Positions 35,687 through 43,767 of a stretch of 64,000 nt of DNA are shown piece after piece (within the stretch, counting starts at the first letter, position 1; the number at the start of each line of letters is the position of its first letter). The position numbers and the translations under genes were made by a program. The notes under the pieces are model-generated. The model was not told where the DNA came from. It saw nothing but the letters and a program-made list of their open reading frames with translations, and did no database searches. Origin of the DNA: Clostridiales bacterium (GTDB lineage Bacteria; Bacillota; Clostridia; Oscillospirales; Oscillospiraceae); assembly GCA_004555205.1 (NCBI GenBank), contig SFIY01000006.1, positions 10,719-74,718 on the forward strand, in the 5' to 3' direction.

Positions 35687-36929
35687 TATTCGGGTAGAAG
35701 CTCAGCAGCGCTTGCTGCGGACATACTCTATGCCACTGGTATCCTTCACTATGAACATTGCCGGTCCCGTGAAGGTAACACCCCTGACAGCACTGGCCTT
35801 CGACGCAGGTCTGCAGGCCCTATACGCGGCGCTGGGGCAGCCGGTGGCGGAAGAGATCATACGGCCGCATACCGGATATGAAGCCCTGTTGGTCTATGAC
35901 CGCCCGGCTCAGGAACTGAAGTCAATCTGTCTGACACTGGAAACTGCCGCATCAGTAGGACGGTTATTTGATTTGGATGTGTTGGATACTGACGGAAATA
36001 AACTATCCCGTCCACAGCCACGCTCCTGCCTTGTATGTGGCGGGCCCGTGTCAGTGTGCTCCCGCAGCCGTGCCCACGGCCTGAACGCTATTGTTCACCG
36101 TACCCATGAAATATTGGCAGGCTTCGCCACAGAGTATCTCTCCACGATGGCAGTGAAAGCGCTGGAACAAGAGGTAAGACTGACCCCCAAGCCGGGTCTG
36201 GTTGACGAGCGCAATAGCGGCGCTCACGACGACATGGATCTGCCTCTGTTTCTGCGAAGCATCGACGCACTGAAGCCTTACTTTTGCCAAATGGTGGCGT
36301 TAGGACTGTCCGGTGCAGATGCCAGCCAATTGCAGGCGCTGGGGCTGGAAGCCGAGGAAGCCATGTTCCAAGCTACCAGTGGTGTCAATACCCACAAGGG
36401 GGCGTTGTTCTCCTTCTCAGTGCTTCTGGCATCTCTGGGTAGGTGTCTGACGGAGGGCGGTGATCTTTTCGCCCACTGCACTGCACTGACAACGGCTCTG
36501 ATTCCGCCTCAAGGGACCCACGGTACAGCGGTGGCAGCACGTCACCGGATTGGTGGCGCGCGTTCAGAGGCGCTATCGGGCTTCCCTGTGGCGCGGCAGG
36601 CAGCTGTGGTTTGCCGCGAGAGTGGTGCATTAACAGCTCTGCTATGGTTGATGGTTCACACGGAGGACACCAATCTCTATCACCGGGGCGGCGCAGAAGG
36701 GGCATCTTTCGTAAAAAATCAAGCCGCCGCCATTCTGGACACTCCAAAAGAAGGGCGTTTACCCCTGATCCAAGCGCTGGACGATGTCATGATCTGCCGT
36801 CATCTCAGTCCCGGCGGCTGCGCCGATCTACTGGCGCTGGCGCTATTTCTGCAGCAGTGCCAAGCAATTCCCACCCTTTCTGACTTTTGCGGACAAGATC
36901 CATGCGATCCGTCGCTGGGCAGTGTATAG
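35640..36929 (+). CDS. citXG: CitX-CitG fusion for citrate lyase prosthetic group synthesis
   Basis: This 429-residue protein joins CitX (about 1-150; PRSCLVCGGPVSVCSRSRAH), which transfers the phosphoribosyl-dephospho-CoA group to apo-CitD, to CitG (about 165-425; TPKPGLVDERNSGAHDDMD), which makes the triphosphoribosyl precursor. Such fusions are known in several citrate lyase operons. The start at 35640 lies inside citC. The operon ends here and is followed at once by IS66 remains, with no terminator of its own visible. Confidence 0.93.
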   Translation: MLTVNATLEEILHARDIRVEAQQRLLRTYSMPLVSFTMNIAGPVKVTPLTALAFDAGLQALYAALGQPVAEEIIRPHTGYEALLVYDRPAQELKSICLTLETAASVGRLFDLDVLDTDGNKLSRPQPRSCLVCGGPVSVCSRSRAHGLNAIVHRTHEILAGFATEYLSTMAVKALEQEVRLTPKPGLVDERNSGAHDDMDLPLFLRSIDALKPYFCQMVALGLSGADASQLQALGLEAEEAMFQATSGVNTHKGALFSFSVLLASLGRCLTEGGDLFAHCTALTTALIPPQGTHGTAVAARHRIGGARSEALSGFPVARQAAVVCRESGALTALLWLMVHTEDTNLYHRGGAEGASFVKNQAAAILDTPKEGRLPLIQALDDVMICRHLSPGGCADLLALALFLQQCQAIPTLSDFCGQDPCDPSLGSV

Positions 36930-36935
36930 AGCCAA

Positions 36936-37415
36936 TCATGATTGACGATAAACATAGAGCCGCTTTCTTACCAAAAGCGTAGCCTTAGGTAGACAGCACC
37001 CTGCGGCATGAAATATTGAAAACATTGGTTTTCTGTAGATTATACGATGCTCAGCCCTGTTACTGAGCGGTGTGCTTTGGGCTGGTCGATCTGTAATCCC
37101 TCCATGGATCTGTAATCCCTCCATGAGCCAACGGTATTGCTGCGGTGTCAGTTCACGAGCCTCCGCCTCGCTGCGCGACCATTGGAACACGCCGTTTTCC
37201 AGCCGCTTATATAAAAGCACGAAGCCGTTGCCTTCCCAATACAGTGCCTTGATGCGATCTCGCCTTCTCCCACAGAACAGAAACAGCGTATTGGTAAAGG
37301 GATCCAGGTGAAACTGCTGCTGCACGATCCCGGCCAGGCCGTCTATTCCACGGCGCAGATCTGTATAACCGCAGGCGATGTAGACTTTGTCCGCGCCGGT
37401 GAAGTCGCTTAGCAT
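36936..37415 (-). pseudogene. IS66 family TnpB (Orf2), frameshifted
   Basis: This 159-codon frame begins as a normal IS66 TnpB accessory protein (VYIACGYTDLRRGIDGL, LFLFCGRRRDRIKALYWEG). Near the C-terminus a 19-bp tandem duplication shifts the frame. Removing one copy restores a family-like end, GLQIDQPKAHRSV, with a stop at 37042-37040, giving about 120 residues. The transposase gene tnpC that should follow is missing, so the insertion sequence cannot move by itself. Confidence 0.85.
37088..37125. repeat. 19-bp tandem duplication inside IS66 tnpB
   Basis: The unit GATCTGTAATCCCTCCATG occurs twice back to back (37088-37106, 37107-37125). Nineteen bases is not a multiple of three, so it is a frameshifting duplication. 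Confidence 0.95.
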
Positions 37416-37448
37416 GATTGCAATACAGACAGCATCATCCGGACAGTT

Positions 37449-37751
37449 TCACTGTCCGCGCCGGGATAGATATCCCAGACTCATATCCTTGTATCGCACA
37501 GTTGCGATACGTTCCGAAACACTGCTCTGCGGTTTTGGCACAGTGGGTAACTTCGCAAACGTGACAGGTTTTGGTTGATGCCCCGGTGCAGCGACCTTCA
37601 GCAGTTCCCGTTCCCAGCGGTAGTAGGTTGCCGTACTCGTGCCACGCTGCCGGCACCATCCCTTCACAGACATTCCGCTCCCCCTGCAATCCTGTATGGC
37701 TGCTTCCCATTCCTGCAGCTTTGCCTGATGTTTCATTTCTGTTACTGTCAT
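37449..37751 (-). CDS. IS66 family accessory protein TnpA (Orf1)
   Basis: This 100-residue protein has the helix-turn-helix of IS66 TnpA: WEAAIQDCRGSGMSVKGWC then TSTATYYRWERELL. The start at MTVTEMKHQ (37751) was preferred to an upstream codon at 37793 that lies in a hairpin. It precedes tnpB by 33 bases in the usual order. With tnpC absent it is part of a dead insertion sequence. Confidence 0.88.
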   Translation of the reverse strand: MTVTEMKHQAKLQEWEAAIQDCRGSGMSVKGWCRQRGTSTATYYRWERELLKVAAPGHQPKPVTFAKLPTVPKPQSSVSERIATVRYKDMSLGYLSRRGQ

Positions 37752-37772
37752 GCTCTCACTCACCTTGATGCA

Positions 37773-37810
37773 AATAGTGGTGAAACGTTGCAAAACGTTT
37801 CACCACTATT
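37773..37810. repeat. Hairpin upstream of IS66 tnpA
   Basis: Perfect 17-bp arms (37773-37789, 37794-37810) around a GCAA tetraloop. It may mark the outer end of the insertion sequence or regulate tnpA. Confidence 0.8.
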
Positions 37811-38131
37811 ATCTCATCCTAGTCTATCCGCTGGACGATTTGACGGTTACGAAAAAAACAAAACCCGCACAAGCGATCAGAATTGTATGGAAACTGATAT
37901 AAGAATATTTGACGGGACGATGCTGGGCATCGTTCCTTAAATATTAAGCTACTTATCCTAATAAGTCCTAATAATAATTACTTATACCGGAGTTCGGCGA
38001 ATCGGTCAACAGCGTTGGACCCGTACAATGATTTGCGTAAATGTATCAAAATAAATCGTATAACATCCTCACCATCATATATCAGTAACAGTATTTGGCA
38101 GTTACTCATCTGAAAATCTGCATACTATAAG
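37811..38131. other. Gene-free scar between IS66 remains and the ImmA-like fragment
   Basis: No convincing gene. A hairpin GGGACGATGC-TGG-GCATCGTTCC lies at 37914-37936. Codon content and composition look like decayed DNA. Confidence 0.5.
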
Positions 38132-38498
38132 CAGCTAAAGAAAAAGTGGAAAGCTTCTATCGCAGCAATGATCCGTCGACCTGAAAAGCTTGGAATTATT
38201 ACTACGGATAATTACCAAAATTTAATCTGGGTTATGCAAAGGCGCGGACTCCGTAAAGAAGAGCCGCTGGACGATGTCCTTATTACAGCAAGTCCGACTA
38301 CTCAAAACATCTGTAATTATGTTGCTGTAAGAAAATGTTTTTAGTCCAAGTGAATTTATGGAAGAACTTTCTCATTCATACGGATTAAGCATTAACGCAA
38401 CAGAAGTTGAATATCTGCTTGACTTACCTGCTGGTACTTTAGAAACCCCAAGAATAATCGAATTTCCAAGTTTACAAATAAAGCGAAATAATAACTAA
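38132..38498 (+). pseudogene. Fragment of an ImmA/IrrE-type (DUF955) regulatory protease, frameshifted
   Basis: Reading from 38132, QLKKKWKASIAAMIRR, LGIITTDNYQNL and RRGLRKEEPLDD match the C-terminal half of HTH-ImmA/IrrE proteins found on mobile elements. That frame stops at 38344, but the +1 frame continues with FSPSEFMEELSHSYGL to a stop at 38496-38498, so one base has been lost or gained near 38340. The N-terminal half with its HExxH protease motif is absent. This is a remnant, not a working gene. Confidence 0.7.
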
Positions 38499-38584
38499 GC
38501 TGTTGTTACAGATGGACTTATCGGAAAAGCCTGAACCGAGACAACTACTAATTTCGAGAATTCCGGATACTATCGGCAAGCAAT

Positions 38585-38719
38585 GTTTGTGTATATACAC
38601 AAACGAAAAAGCGCCGGATTTCCGCTTTCGCGGAATCCGACGTTTTCTGCTTGTTGGGGCGTACCCCAATCCCCCCGAAACGCACATAACTGTGCGGCTG
38701 CGCGATTTTATAAAATCGC
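38585..38719. other. Cluster of palindromes, candidate oriT or element end
   Basis: Five dyads lie within 135 bases: the 20-bp perfect palindrome GTTTGTGTATATACACAAAC (38585-38604); the hairpin CGGATTTCCGC-TTTC-GCGGAATCCG just after it; TTGGGG-CGTA-CCCCAA; CGCACA-TAAC-TGTGCG; and GCGATTTTATAAAATCGC (38702-38719), which overlaps the end of the relaxase gene. The density and closeness to a relaxase suggest a transfer origin or a recombination end. The nic site was not identified. Confidence 0.45.
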
Positions 38720-40126
38720 TTTTCTTTCATTTCGCTGCTCATCGCGCTCGTTCTCATTTTCAAGAATCCGGTCAATGTTCGCTTTGGCTGTCAGCAGCTC
38801 TTTCATTTCTTCACGTGCCTTGCGGTACTCACTGTATGCCGCTTTTTTCTGTGTCATCAGCTCGGCATATTCTGTCTGCAAGCTCTTGACCGAAGGCAGC
38901 TTCGTGATGCCAAGATCGTCAAAGCATTTCTTTGCTGCCTTGTGGATTGAGATTTCACTTTCATGCTCCGCAAGGAACTTTTTGGAGTATCCGGCCTTCC
39001 GATAGGCGGCATAGGTCTCGCGTGTTTTTGCATAGTTTATGATCTGCGTCCGCAGCACGGAAATCTCCGCCATGCGTTTTTCTGCCGTTTTGATCGTTTC
39101 GCTCAGCTTATTGAATCGGAATGAAGCGGCAGCGGACTTTTCGGCAAGAACAGCATAATCCGTCAGATCATGTTCCTGGATATACGCGACGGTCTGTGCC
39201 ATCTGTTTGAGGTTGAATTTCTTTGCCCAATTTGCATATCCGGCACCTTTGCCTTCCTGCAATTTTGCCTGAATGTCGATCAGCAGATTCCCGGACTTTC
39301 TCTCCGTTACTGCGTTCTTCGGAGACTTCCGTTCTTTTGGCTTGTGCTGCCGATCACCGGCAATAGCCGCCCGGAGATCTGCCGCAGAGTATCCTTCGCC
39401 CAATGTGTCCATGCGGGCATATCTTTTCTGTCCAGTTGCGCGGACGGAGGGGTTGTTTGTGCCTTTTACTTCAAAACCGGCCTGCCGCAGCATGGCAAGT
39501 AAAACGTCAAAATTCTCCGGCTTCCGAGCCATTGCTTCATCAATGGCAAAGCAAATCCGCTCCCTGTGAGAGAGCGGTTTCTGATCGCCCAGCCACTTAT
39601 TGTAGCTCTTTCCGTGACGGTTCGGATTCTCAATAACGGAGTAGCCGTTTTCAATGCAGATCGTATCGTTCAGACGGCGTACCGCTTTTGCGCTTCCCCA
39701 AAAGTTTTGAAACTTCCGATCTTCTGAAAGAGCTACGGAGTTCCAGATGATGTGATTATGAATATGGTGCCTGTCGATATGGGTACAGACAATAAACGCA
39801 TGGTTATCTTTCGTAAATCGTCGGGCAAACAGTACGCCGAGCCGATTGGCTTCCTCCGGGGTAATCTCTCCCGGCACAAAAGACTGGCGAAGGTGATATG
39901 CGATAATATCATCTGTGCCGCGCATCCTCCCGGTATTATGAATGTACTGTCGTTTGGAATATAGAAACTGAGCGTCTGCAATCCGGCTGTCGCATTGCCA
40001 GCTCGTAATCAAGCGTCCATTATCTGTTTTCGCAGGATTTTCAACATAATCAATGATGCTGCTGATCGCCCTGCCGACCGTTCTGCCTTTTCCGGTGTGC
40101 AGCGGCATAATGCGGGTCGTTGCCAT
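38708..40126 (-). CDS. Relaxase/mobilisation nuclease (MOBP-type)
   Basis: This 472-residue protein nicks DNA at a transfer origin and stays covalently bound. The metal motif HIDRHHIHNHI (His116, Asp118, His121, His123, His125) is intact, and YVENP with Tyr27 is a candidate nucleophile near the N-terminus. The C-terminal half is charged and coiled-coil-like (about 330-465). The start at 40126 is preceded by GGAGGTG; the longer frame to 40189 is not needed. MobC is encoded upstream on the same strand, as in mobilisable elements. The gene itself looks intact although its surroundings are decayed. Confidence 0.92.
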   Translation of the reverse strand: MATTRIMPLHTGKGRTVGRAISSIIDYVENPAKTDNGRLITSWQCDSRIADAQFLYSKRQYIHNTGRMRGTDDIIAYHLRQSFVPGEITPEEANRLGVLFARRFTKDNHAFIVCTHIDRHHIHNHIIWNSVALSEDRKFQNFWGSAKAVRRLNDTICIENGYSVIENPNRHGKSYNKWLGDQKPLSHRERICFAIDEAMARKPENFDVLLAMLRQAGFEVKGTNNPSVRATGQKRYARMDTLGEGYSAADLRAAIAGDRQHKPKERKSPKNAVTERKSGNLLIDIQAKLQEGKGAGYANWAKKFNLKQMAQTVAYIQEHDLTDYAVLAEKSAAASFRFNKLSETIKTAEKRMAEISVLRTQIINYAKTRETYAAYRKAGYSKKFLAEHESEISIHKAAKKCFDDLGITKLPSVKSLQTEYAELMTQKKAAYSEYRKAREEMKELLTAKANIDRILENENERDEQRNERKAIL

Positions 40127-40204
40127 AGTCTCACCTCCGATCTGAATGGCGGCTAACGAAATGCCGGAGCGGAAAGCCCCGGCACTCAAGTCGAATCATT
40201 CTAT

Positions 40205-40411
40205 TTAGTCCTTTTCTGCCCGGATTACAGGCATCTGTTTTTGCTTCTTTCCGATACGTTTACGCTCCAGCGCAAAAACCATATCCGGCGTTCTTTCAAA
40301 AAAACCGACATCCCGCTTCCAGCTCATACCGCACCGACAATGCTGTAAGCCGATAAACTGCTGTTTCATTTTTCGTCCGCAGACGGGACAGACTTTGTTT
40401 GACGCACCCAT
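40205..40411 (-). CDS. Small zinc-ribbon-like protein
   Basis: This 68-residue basic protein has CPVCGRKM and, 13 residues further on, HCRCG: a CxxC...CxC arrangement suited to one zinc ion. I do not recognise a family with a function. It starts one base after the AbiEii stop, so it is co-transcribed with the abiE pair and could be a third component or a leftover mobilisation factor. The ATG at 40411 overlaps no other gene; the frame upstream is antitoxin-operon DNA. Confidence 0.65.
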   Translation of the reverse strand: MGASNKVCPVCGRKMKQQFIGLQHCRCGMSWKRDVGFFERTPDMVFALERKRIGKKQKQMPVIRAEKD

Positions 40412-40412
40412 G

Positions 40413-41390
40413 TCAGGAACGCTCCTGCGTCTGCGGGTCGGTCTGCCTGTCGCTGCATTTCCAAAGAGCCATGGGATGCTGACGTATCCGTTCAAGAACA
40501 CCGCCGTCATCAAAGAGAAGCTCCGGGCGATACTCCTTGTTTCGGAACGCAGTCCAAAACGCAAGCTCTTCTTCAGACGGGTTCAGTATCTCTTTCAGCT
40601 CGGCTCCCACCTTTTTCTGCGCCTGCTGTACATCAAACCAGGAGCCTTTGCGCAGTACGGGGATCAGGTCAGTCTTGATCCGCTGCTGAGAAATGGAGGA
40701 AAGATTGTCGAAGCTGAACCGCTCCGGTACGGTGTCTGAACCGATGGCGCTGTAAAACATGGCGCATTTTTTCAGCATCGGTGTCTGCGATTCATCGAAC
40801 AAGCCATACTGAAACATGGAATATACATCATAGAGATCGCGGGGAGCTGCCCGATTCAAAAGCGCAACGAGTTTAGAGCCGTATATTTCCAGCGGATCAA
40901 TGCTCAGAATATGTAAGTCTCTGTCCAGCCATGGAAGATTGACCTGCCTTTTCAGCGGCGGCAGCACATGGCAGCGGTTCATGTAATTGATCTCGATTTT
41001 GATGTTGTCCTTCATACCGCCCGCGTTCTGATACTCATAGACGAAGGAATCCAGCGCATGATAGCTTTTTGAGCGCAGGCTGAGGGAATAACCGGCAGAA
41101 GCCATGTATTTGCCGATGCGCTCTCTGATCTGCTCCCGCACTGTCAACATTTCTTCCCGCGGGAGGTTTTCCGCAAAATCCATATCAATATCGACGGATA
41201 ACCGAGGAAGATTGAAGATCGTCAGGTTGATTGCGGTGCCGCCCTTCAGCGCCAGCTTTTCCGAAAGAAGTGGATCATTTTGCATGGTATCAAGAACGTC
41301 TGCAAGGCGGCAGACCTTTTCAAAGGTGTCCCGGACAAAGCCCAGTTCACGAGCCTGCCTGCCGAGGGTCATACGGTCAAATTGCATCAT
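40413..41390 (-). CDS. AbiEii-type nucleotidyltransferase toxin
   Basis: This 325-residue protein has the AbiEii/AbiGii nucleotidyltransferase fold. LALKGGTAINL and LSVDIDMDF carry the conserved GG(T/S) and DxD elements, and later PLEIYGSKLVALLNR and PRDLYDVY match the family. AbiEii toxins modify tRNA acceptor ends and stop growth, often to abort phage infection. The ATG at 41390 follows AGGAG at nine bases. The gene overlaps the antitoxin gene by 14 bases, the normal order for a type IV system. Confidence 0.92.
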   Translation of the reverse strand: MMQFDRMTLGRQARELGFVRDTFEKVCRLADVLDTMQNDPLLSEKLALKGGTAINLTIFNLPRLSVDIDMDFAENLPREEMLTVREQIRERIGKYMASAGYSLSLRSKSYHALDSFVYEYQNAGGMKDNIKIEINYMNRCHVLPPLKRQVNLPWLDRDLHILSIDPLEIYGSKLVALLNRAAPRDLYDVYSMFQYGLFDESQTPMLKKCAMFYSAIGSDTVPERFSFDNLSSISQQRIKTDLIPVLRKGSWFDVQQAQKKVGAELKEILNPSEEELAFWTAFRNKEYRPELLFDDGGVLERIRQHPMALWKCSDRQTDPQTQERS

Positions 41391-42138
41391 AGTCACTCAC
41401 TCCTTTATCCGTTAATCGGGAGAAATCGGCAGGTGCGTAGATCTGCCAATCCTCATAAAAAGCGAAATCCGGTGTTCGCTCATAAAGATAGGACTTGCCT
41501 TTGGGAAGATGTTTTTTACACTCCGCAAAAAAGGCATCCGTTAAGCCGAGTGCAGAAGCATACTGTGACAGAATGCAGCCGGCTTTCTGATATAGATAGC
41601 CGTTGTTATATTCTGCAAGGCAGGCAAGCAAAGCATCTTCTTTCAGCGTTGGGATCAGAGCGATACAGCGCAGCAGTTCTTCCAGACCGCCGACCTTCTC
41701 AAACAGGTGGATGCAGTCTATCACGGTACGTTCCGGCGTTGTAACGCGGACGCTGCCCTCATTGGCAACGCCGTCTTTGATCTGTGGCATAATACGCCGG
41801 TATTGCAGTCCGTCATAGCCAAAATCCTGAAAGCGGCTCTCACTTGTGACCTGCACTTCATAAAATACCTGATTGGCATAACCGTAATACTCAAAGGCAC
41901 TGTGATGGGATACGATAGCGCTGTCGTTGATATGGGAAGCAATCACAAAGCGGTTTGCCACCGGCTGTCCCGTTTCAAGACTGATGGCGGCATACAGATC
42001 GCGCTTGATCCGCTCAATATAGCCCTTCTTCAGATAAGACTTGCAGACGGTACGGGCAGTTTCGGTGTTTCCAGTAAGCTGCGTTACCTCTTGCAGTGAA
42101 AAGCAGCCCATTGCAAGCATCTTTTCATAATACTTCAT
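41377..42138 (-). CDS. AbiEi-type antitoxin/transcriptional regulator
   Basis: This 253-residue protein has an N-terminal winged helix (FSLQEVTQLTGNTETARTV and KKGYIERIKRDLYA) and the AbiEi C-terminal antitoxin domain with SHHSAFEYYGYANQ and TTPERTVIDCIH. AbiEi proteins repress their operon and neutralise AbiEii without needing direct inhibition of the enzyme complex. The start at 42138 follows AGAGGTG. Together with the toxin gene it forms a complete type IV toxin-antitoxin and abortive-infection unit inside the mobilisable region. Confidence 0.92.
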   Translation of the reverse strand: MKYYEKMLAMGCFSLQEVTQLTGNTETARTVCKSYLKKGYIERIKRDLYAAISLETGQPVANRFVIASHINDSAIVSHHSAFEYYGYANQVFYEVQVTSESRFQDFGYDGLQYRRIMPQIKDGVANEGSVRVTTPERTVIDCIHLFEKVGGLEELLRCIALIPTLKEDALLACLAEYNNGYLYQKAGCILSQYASALGLTDAFFAECKKHLPKGKSYLYERTPDFAFYEDWQIYAPADFSRLTDKGVSDYDAI

Positions 42139-42260
42139 AGCATCACCTCTTGTTCTGTTGTAATTATAGCGCGTTGCGGTCTTAATTGCAACCGTTTTCC
42201 GCAATATTTACAATTTGGATGAAAAGAAAAGTGCCGGAGCAGAACGCCCCGGCAACTCTT

Positions 42261-42551
42261 TCAGCTATGAAGGAACCCCTTTAATCTGTTGTTTATGCTT
42301 TGCAGTCCGCTCAGCAGCTTCACCGCCAATAGAGGAAGTCCCATCGGGCTGACAAGGACGGCAATTACCAGCAGGATGATACTGTTCTTCACAGAATAAG
42401 TAAACAGGACGGCAAGTGCAAGAAGCGTCATAATGCCGCCTGCCAGTCTAAACACGATTTCAGAGCAGGAGATCAGTCCCGCGCAGAGCCACACGAACAG
42501 GAAAATCAGCAGGGATACCGGTGCGGTGAGTATCTTCAAAATGAGCATCAT
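42261..42551 (-). CDS. Small membrane protein of conjugative elements (CD1845-like)
   Basis: This 96-residue protein is almost entirely hydrophobic, with about three membrane segments (ILTAPVSLLIFLFVWLC, LAGGIMTLLALAVLF and IILLVIAVLVSPMG), and a polar C-terminal tail. It resembles the small membrane proteins found beside MobC-type genes in clostridial conjugative transposons. No function is known. GGAGG lies ahead of the start at 42551. Confidence 0.72.
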   Translation of the reverse strand: MMLILKILTAPVSLLIFLFVWLCAGLISCSEIVFRLAGGIMTLLALAVLFTYSVKNSIILLVIAVLVSPMGLPLLAVKLLSGLQSINNRLKGFLHS

Positions 42552-42619
42552 GGCAGTTACCTCCTTATCTTTCTACCACTATGATACATAAAGCCGTGCA
42601 ATTCTGCAAGGATGCGGCA

Positions 42620-42958
42620 TCAACGTATTTTGGCAAGCGAGGTCAGAATGGTCTGAATGGCGTCCCATTCCTGCTCCTGAAATGCACGGATGCCGTCGAT
42701 GTCGGCTTCATACATACGTCCAGTAGCATTGACCCGCTTGGCAACCTGATTCATATTGTTGCTGGAACGGCGCATAAGCGAAACCAGCTCCCGCAACTCC
42801 GGGAAATCCAGCCGGATGGAATATCCGTCAATCGCCATCTTCCGCAGAAAGGCGCTCATGTTGCTGACACCATGCTCACGCATTTTCTGTTCGATCAATG
42901 CTTTTTCGTCCTCCGTCACCCAAAAGAAAAGCGGAATGTTTCGTTTTCGCTTTCCCAT
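42620..42958 (-). CDS. mobC: MobC-like relaxosome accessory protein
   Basis: This 112-residue protein begins KRKRNIPLFFWVTEDEKALI, followed by MREHGVSNMSAFLRKMAIDGY and LMRRSSNNMNQVAKRVN, the typical MobC pattern with a ribbon-helix-helix-like DNA-binding N-terminus. It would help the relaxase open oriT. The ATG at 42958 overlaps the stop of the upstream DUF3849 gene region; longer frames to 43213 are antisense shadows. Gene order mobC to relaxase with interposed abiE genes suggests that abiE inserted into a mobilisation operon. Confidence 0.88.
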   Translation of the reverse strand: MGKRKRNIPLFFWVTEDEKALIEQKMREHGVSNMSAFLRKMAIDGYSIRLDFPELRELVSLMRRSSNNMNQVAKRVNATGRMYEADIDGIRAFQEQEWDAIQTILTSLAKIR

Positions 42959-42960
42959 AC

Positions 42961-43767
42961 TCAAAGCTCCTGTCCTTTGGAATGCGCCGAAATTTTCGGC
43001 GCATTTTTTACGGGCGCGGCTTTGAGCTTTTCCATGACAGAGGGACGGCGTTCTTCCTGCGGTACAGCAAGCTCTTTTCTCACCTGATTGACGAACAGAT
43101 CGACCAGCCCGGTGTGCGCCTGATCCACCACAAAAGCGTAGATGTTTCTGTCCTCGCAGACCGGAACCGTTTTTGCCCATGCCTTGTTGGTATCGGAAAG
43201 ACGCCCGTCCCAATCCTTGTGCTGGACGGTTGCGGCAAGCACATAGGTGATGCGCTCCATGCTGAACAGCTCTGAGACCTGTGCCAGAGCGGATTTACTG
43301 TCAAGGCTCCAATCCTTGTAGTTGCCGTTGATGGCATCTTCAATGGCTTTCTTGCAGGCGGTATTTGCCTTGTAGGATGCCCGGTACGCTTCTAGCTCGT
43401 CATGCTCGGAAGCATAGGAGACCGGATTCGGATAGAGCGGTGTGTTTCTCTGCTTGAACTCGTCACGCAGGATCGCGTTGCCCCGGCTCTCCAGCGTTGC
43501 CCGGATGATATTCATATAATCGGTTTCGCCTTTGGTGAAGTCCTTGTAAATATCAGCGATGGAGACATCCCCGCGCAGGAGCGCCGCCACCATTTTTTCC
43601 GGGAACTCACCGTTTTCCACAGTGCAGAGAATATCTTCCCGAACCGTGTATTCGTAGGTATGGTTCAGGATTTCTTCGGGAGGCTGCGAAAGCAGCCATT
43701 CCCGATACTTGTCCTGCTCGGCGCTGAACTTTTCAAGCAGCACCGCGCTCAAATCTTCGTTGCCCAT
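42961..43767 (-). CDS. DUF3848 and DUF3849 domain protein
   Basis: This 268-residue protein shows a DUF3848-like N-terminal half (about 10-95; PPEEILNHTYEYTVREDILC, GETDYMNIIRATLESRG) and a DUF3849-like middle (about 100-235; LEAYRASYKANTACKKAIEDA, AATVQHKDWDGRLS, NKAWAKTVPV). Both are found on clostridial conjugative elements and have no known function. The C-terminal tail has RRPSVMEKLKAA, a short motif repeated in the two following upstream genes. Its ATG overlaps the stop of the DUF3846 gene (TAATG), so translation is coupled. Confidence 0.85.
   Translation of the reverse strand: MGNEDLSAVLLEKFSAEQDKYREWLLSQPPEEILNHTYEYTVREDILCTVENGEFPEKMVAALLRGDVSIADIYKDFTKGETDYMNIIRATLESRGNAILRDEFKQRNTPLYPNPVSYASEHDELEAYRASYKANTACKKAIEDAINGNYKDWSLDSKSALAQVSELFSMERITYVLAATVQHKDWDGRLSDTNKAWAKTVPVCEDRNIYAFVVDQAHTGLVDLFVNQVRKELAVPQEERRPSVMEKLKAAPVKNAPKISAHSKGQEL

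Noticed and set aside
37088..37125. Possible start of a CRISPR array
   Set aside because: Only two adjacent copies with no spacer, inside an IS66 gene; it is a simple tandem duplication. No CRISPR array was found in the window.
38472..38775. Minus-strand small frames across the palindrome cluster
   Set aside because: Their translations are dictated by the palindromes, with no ribosome binding site, and they overlap the relaxase stop.
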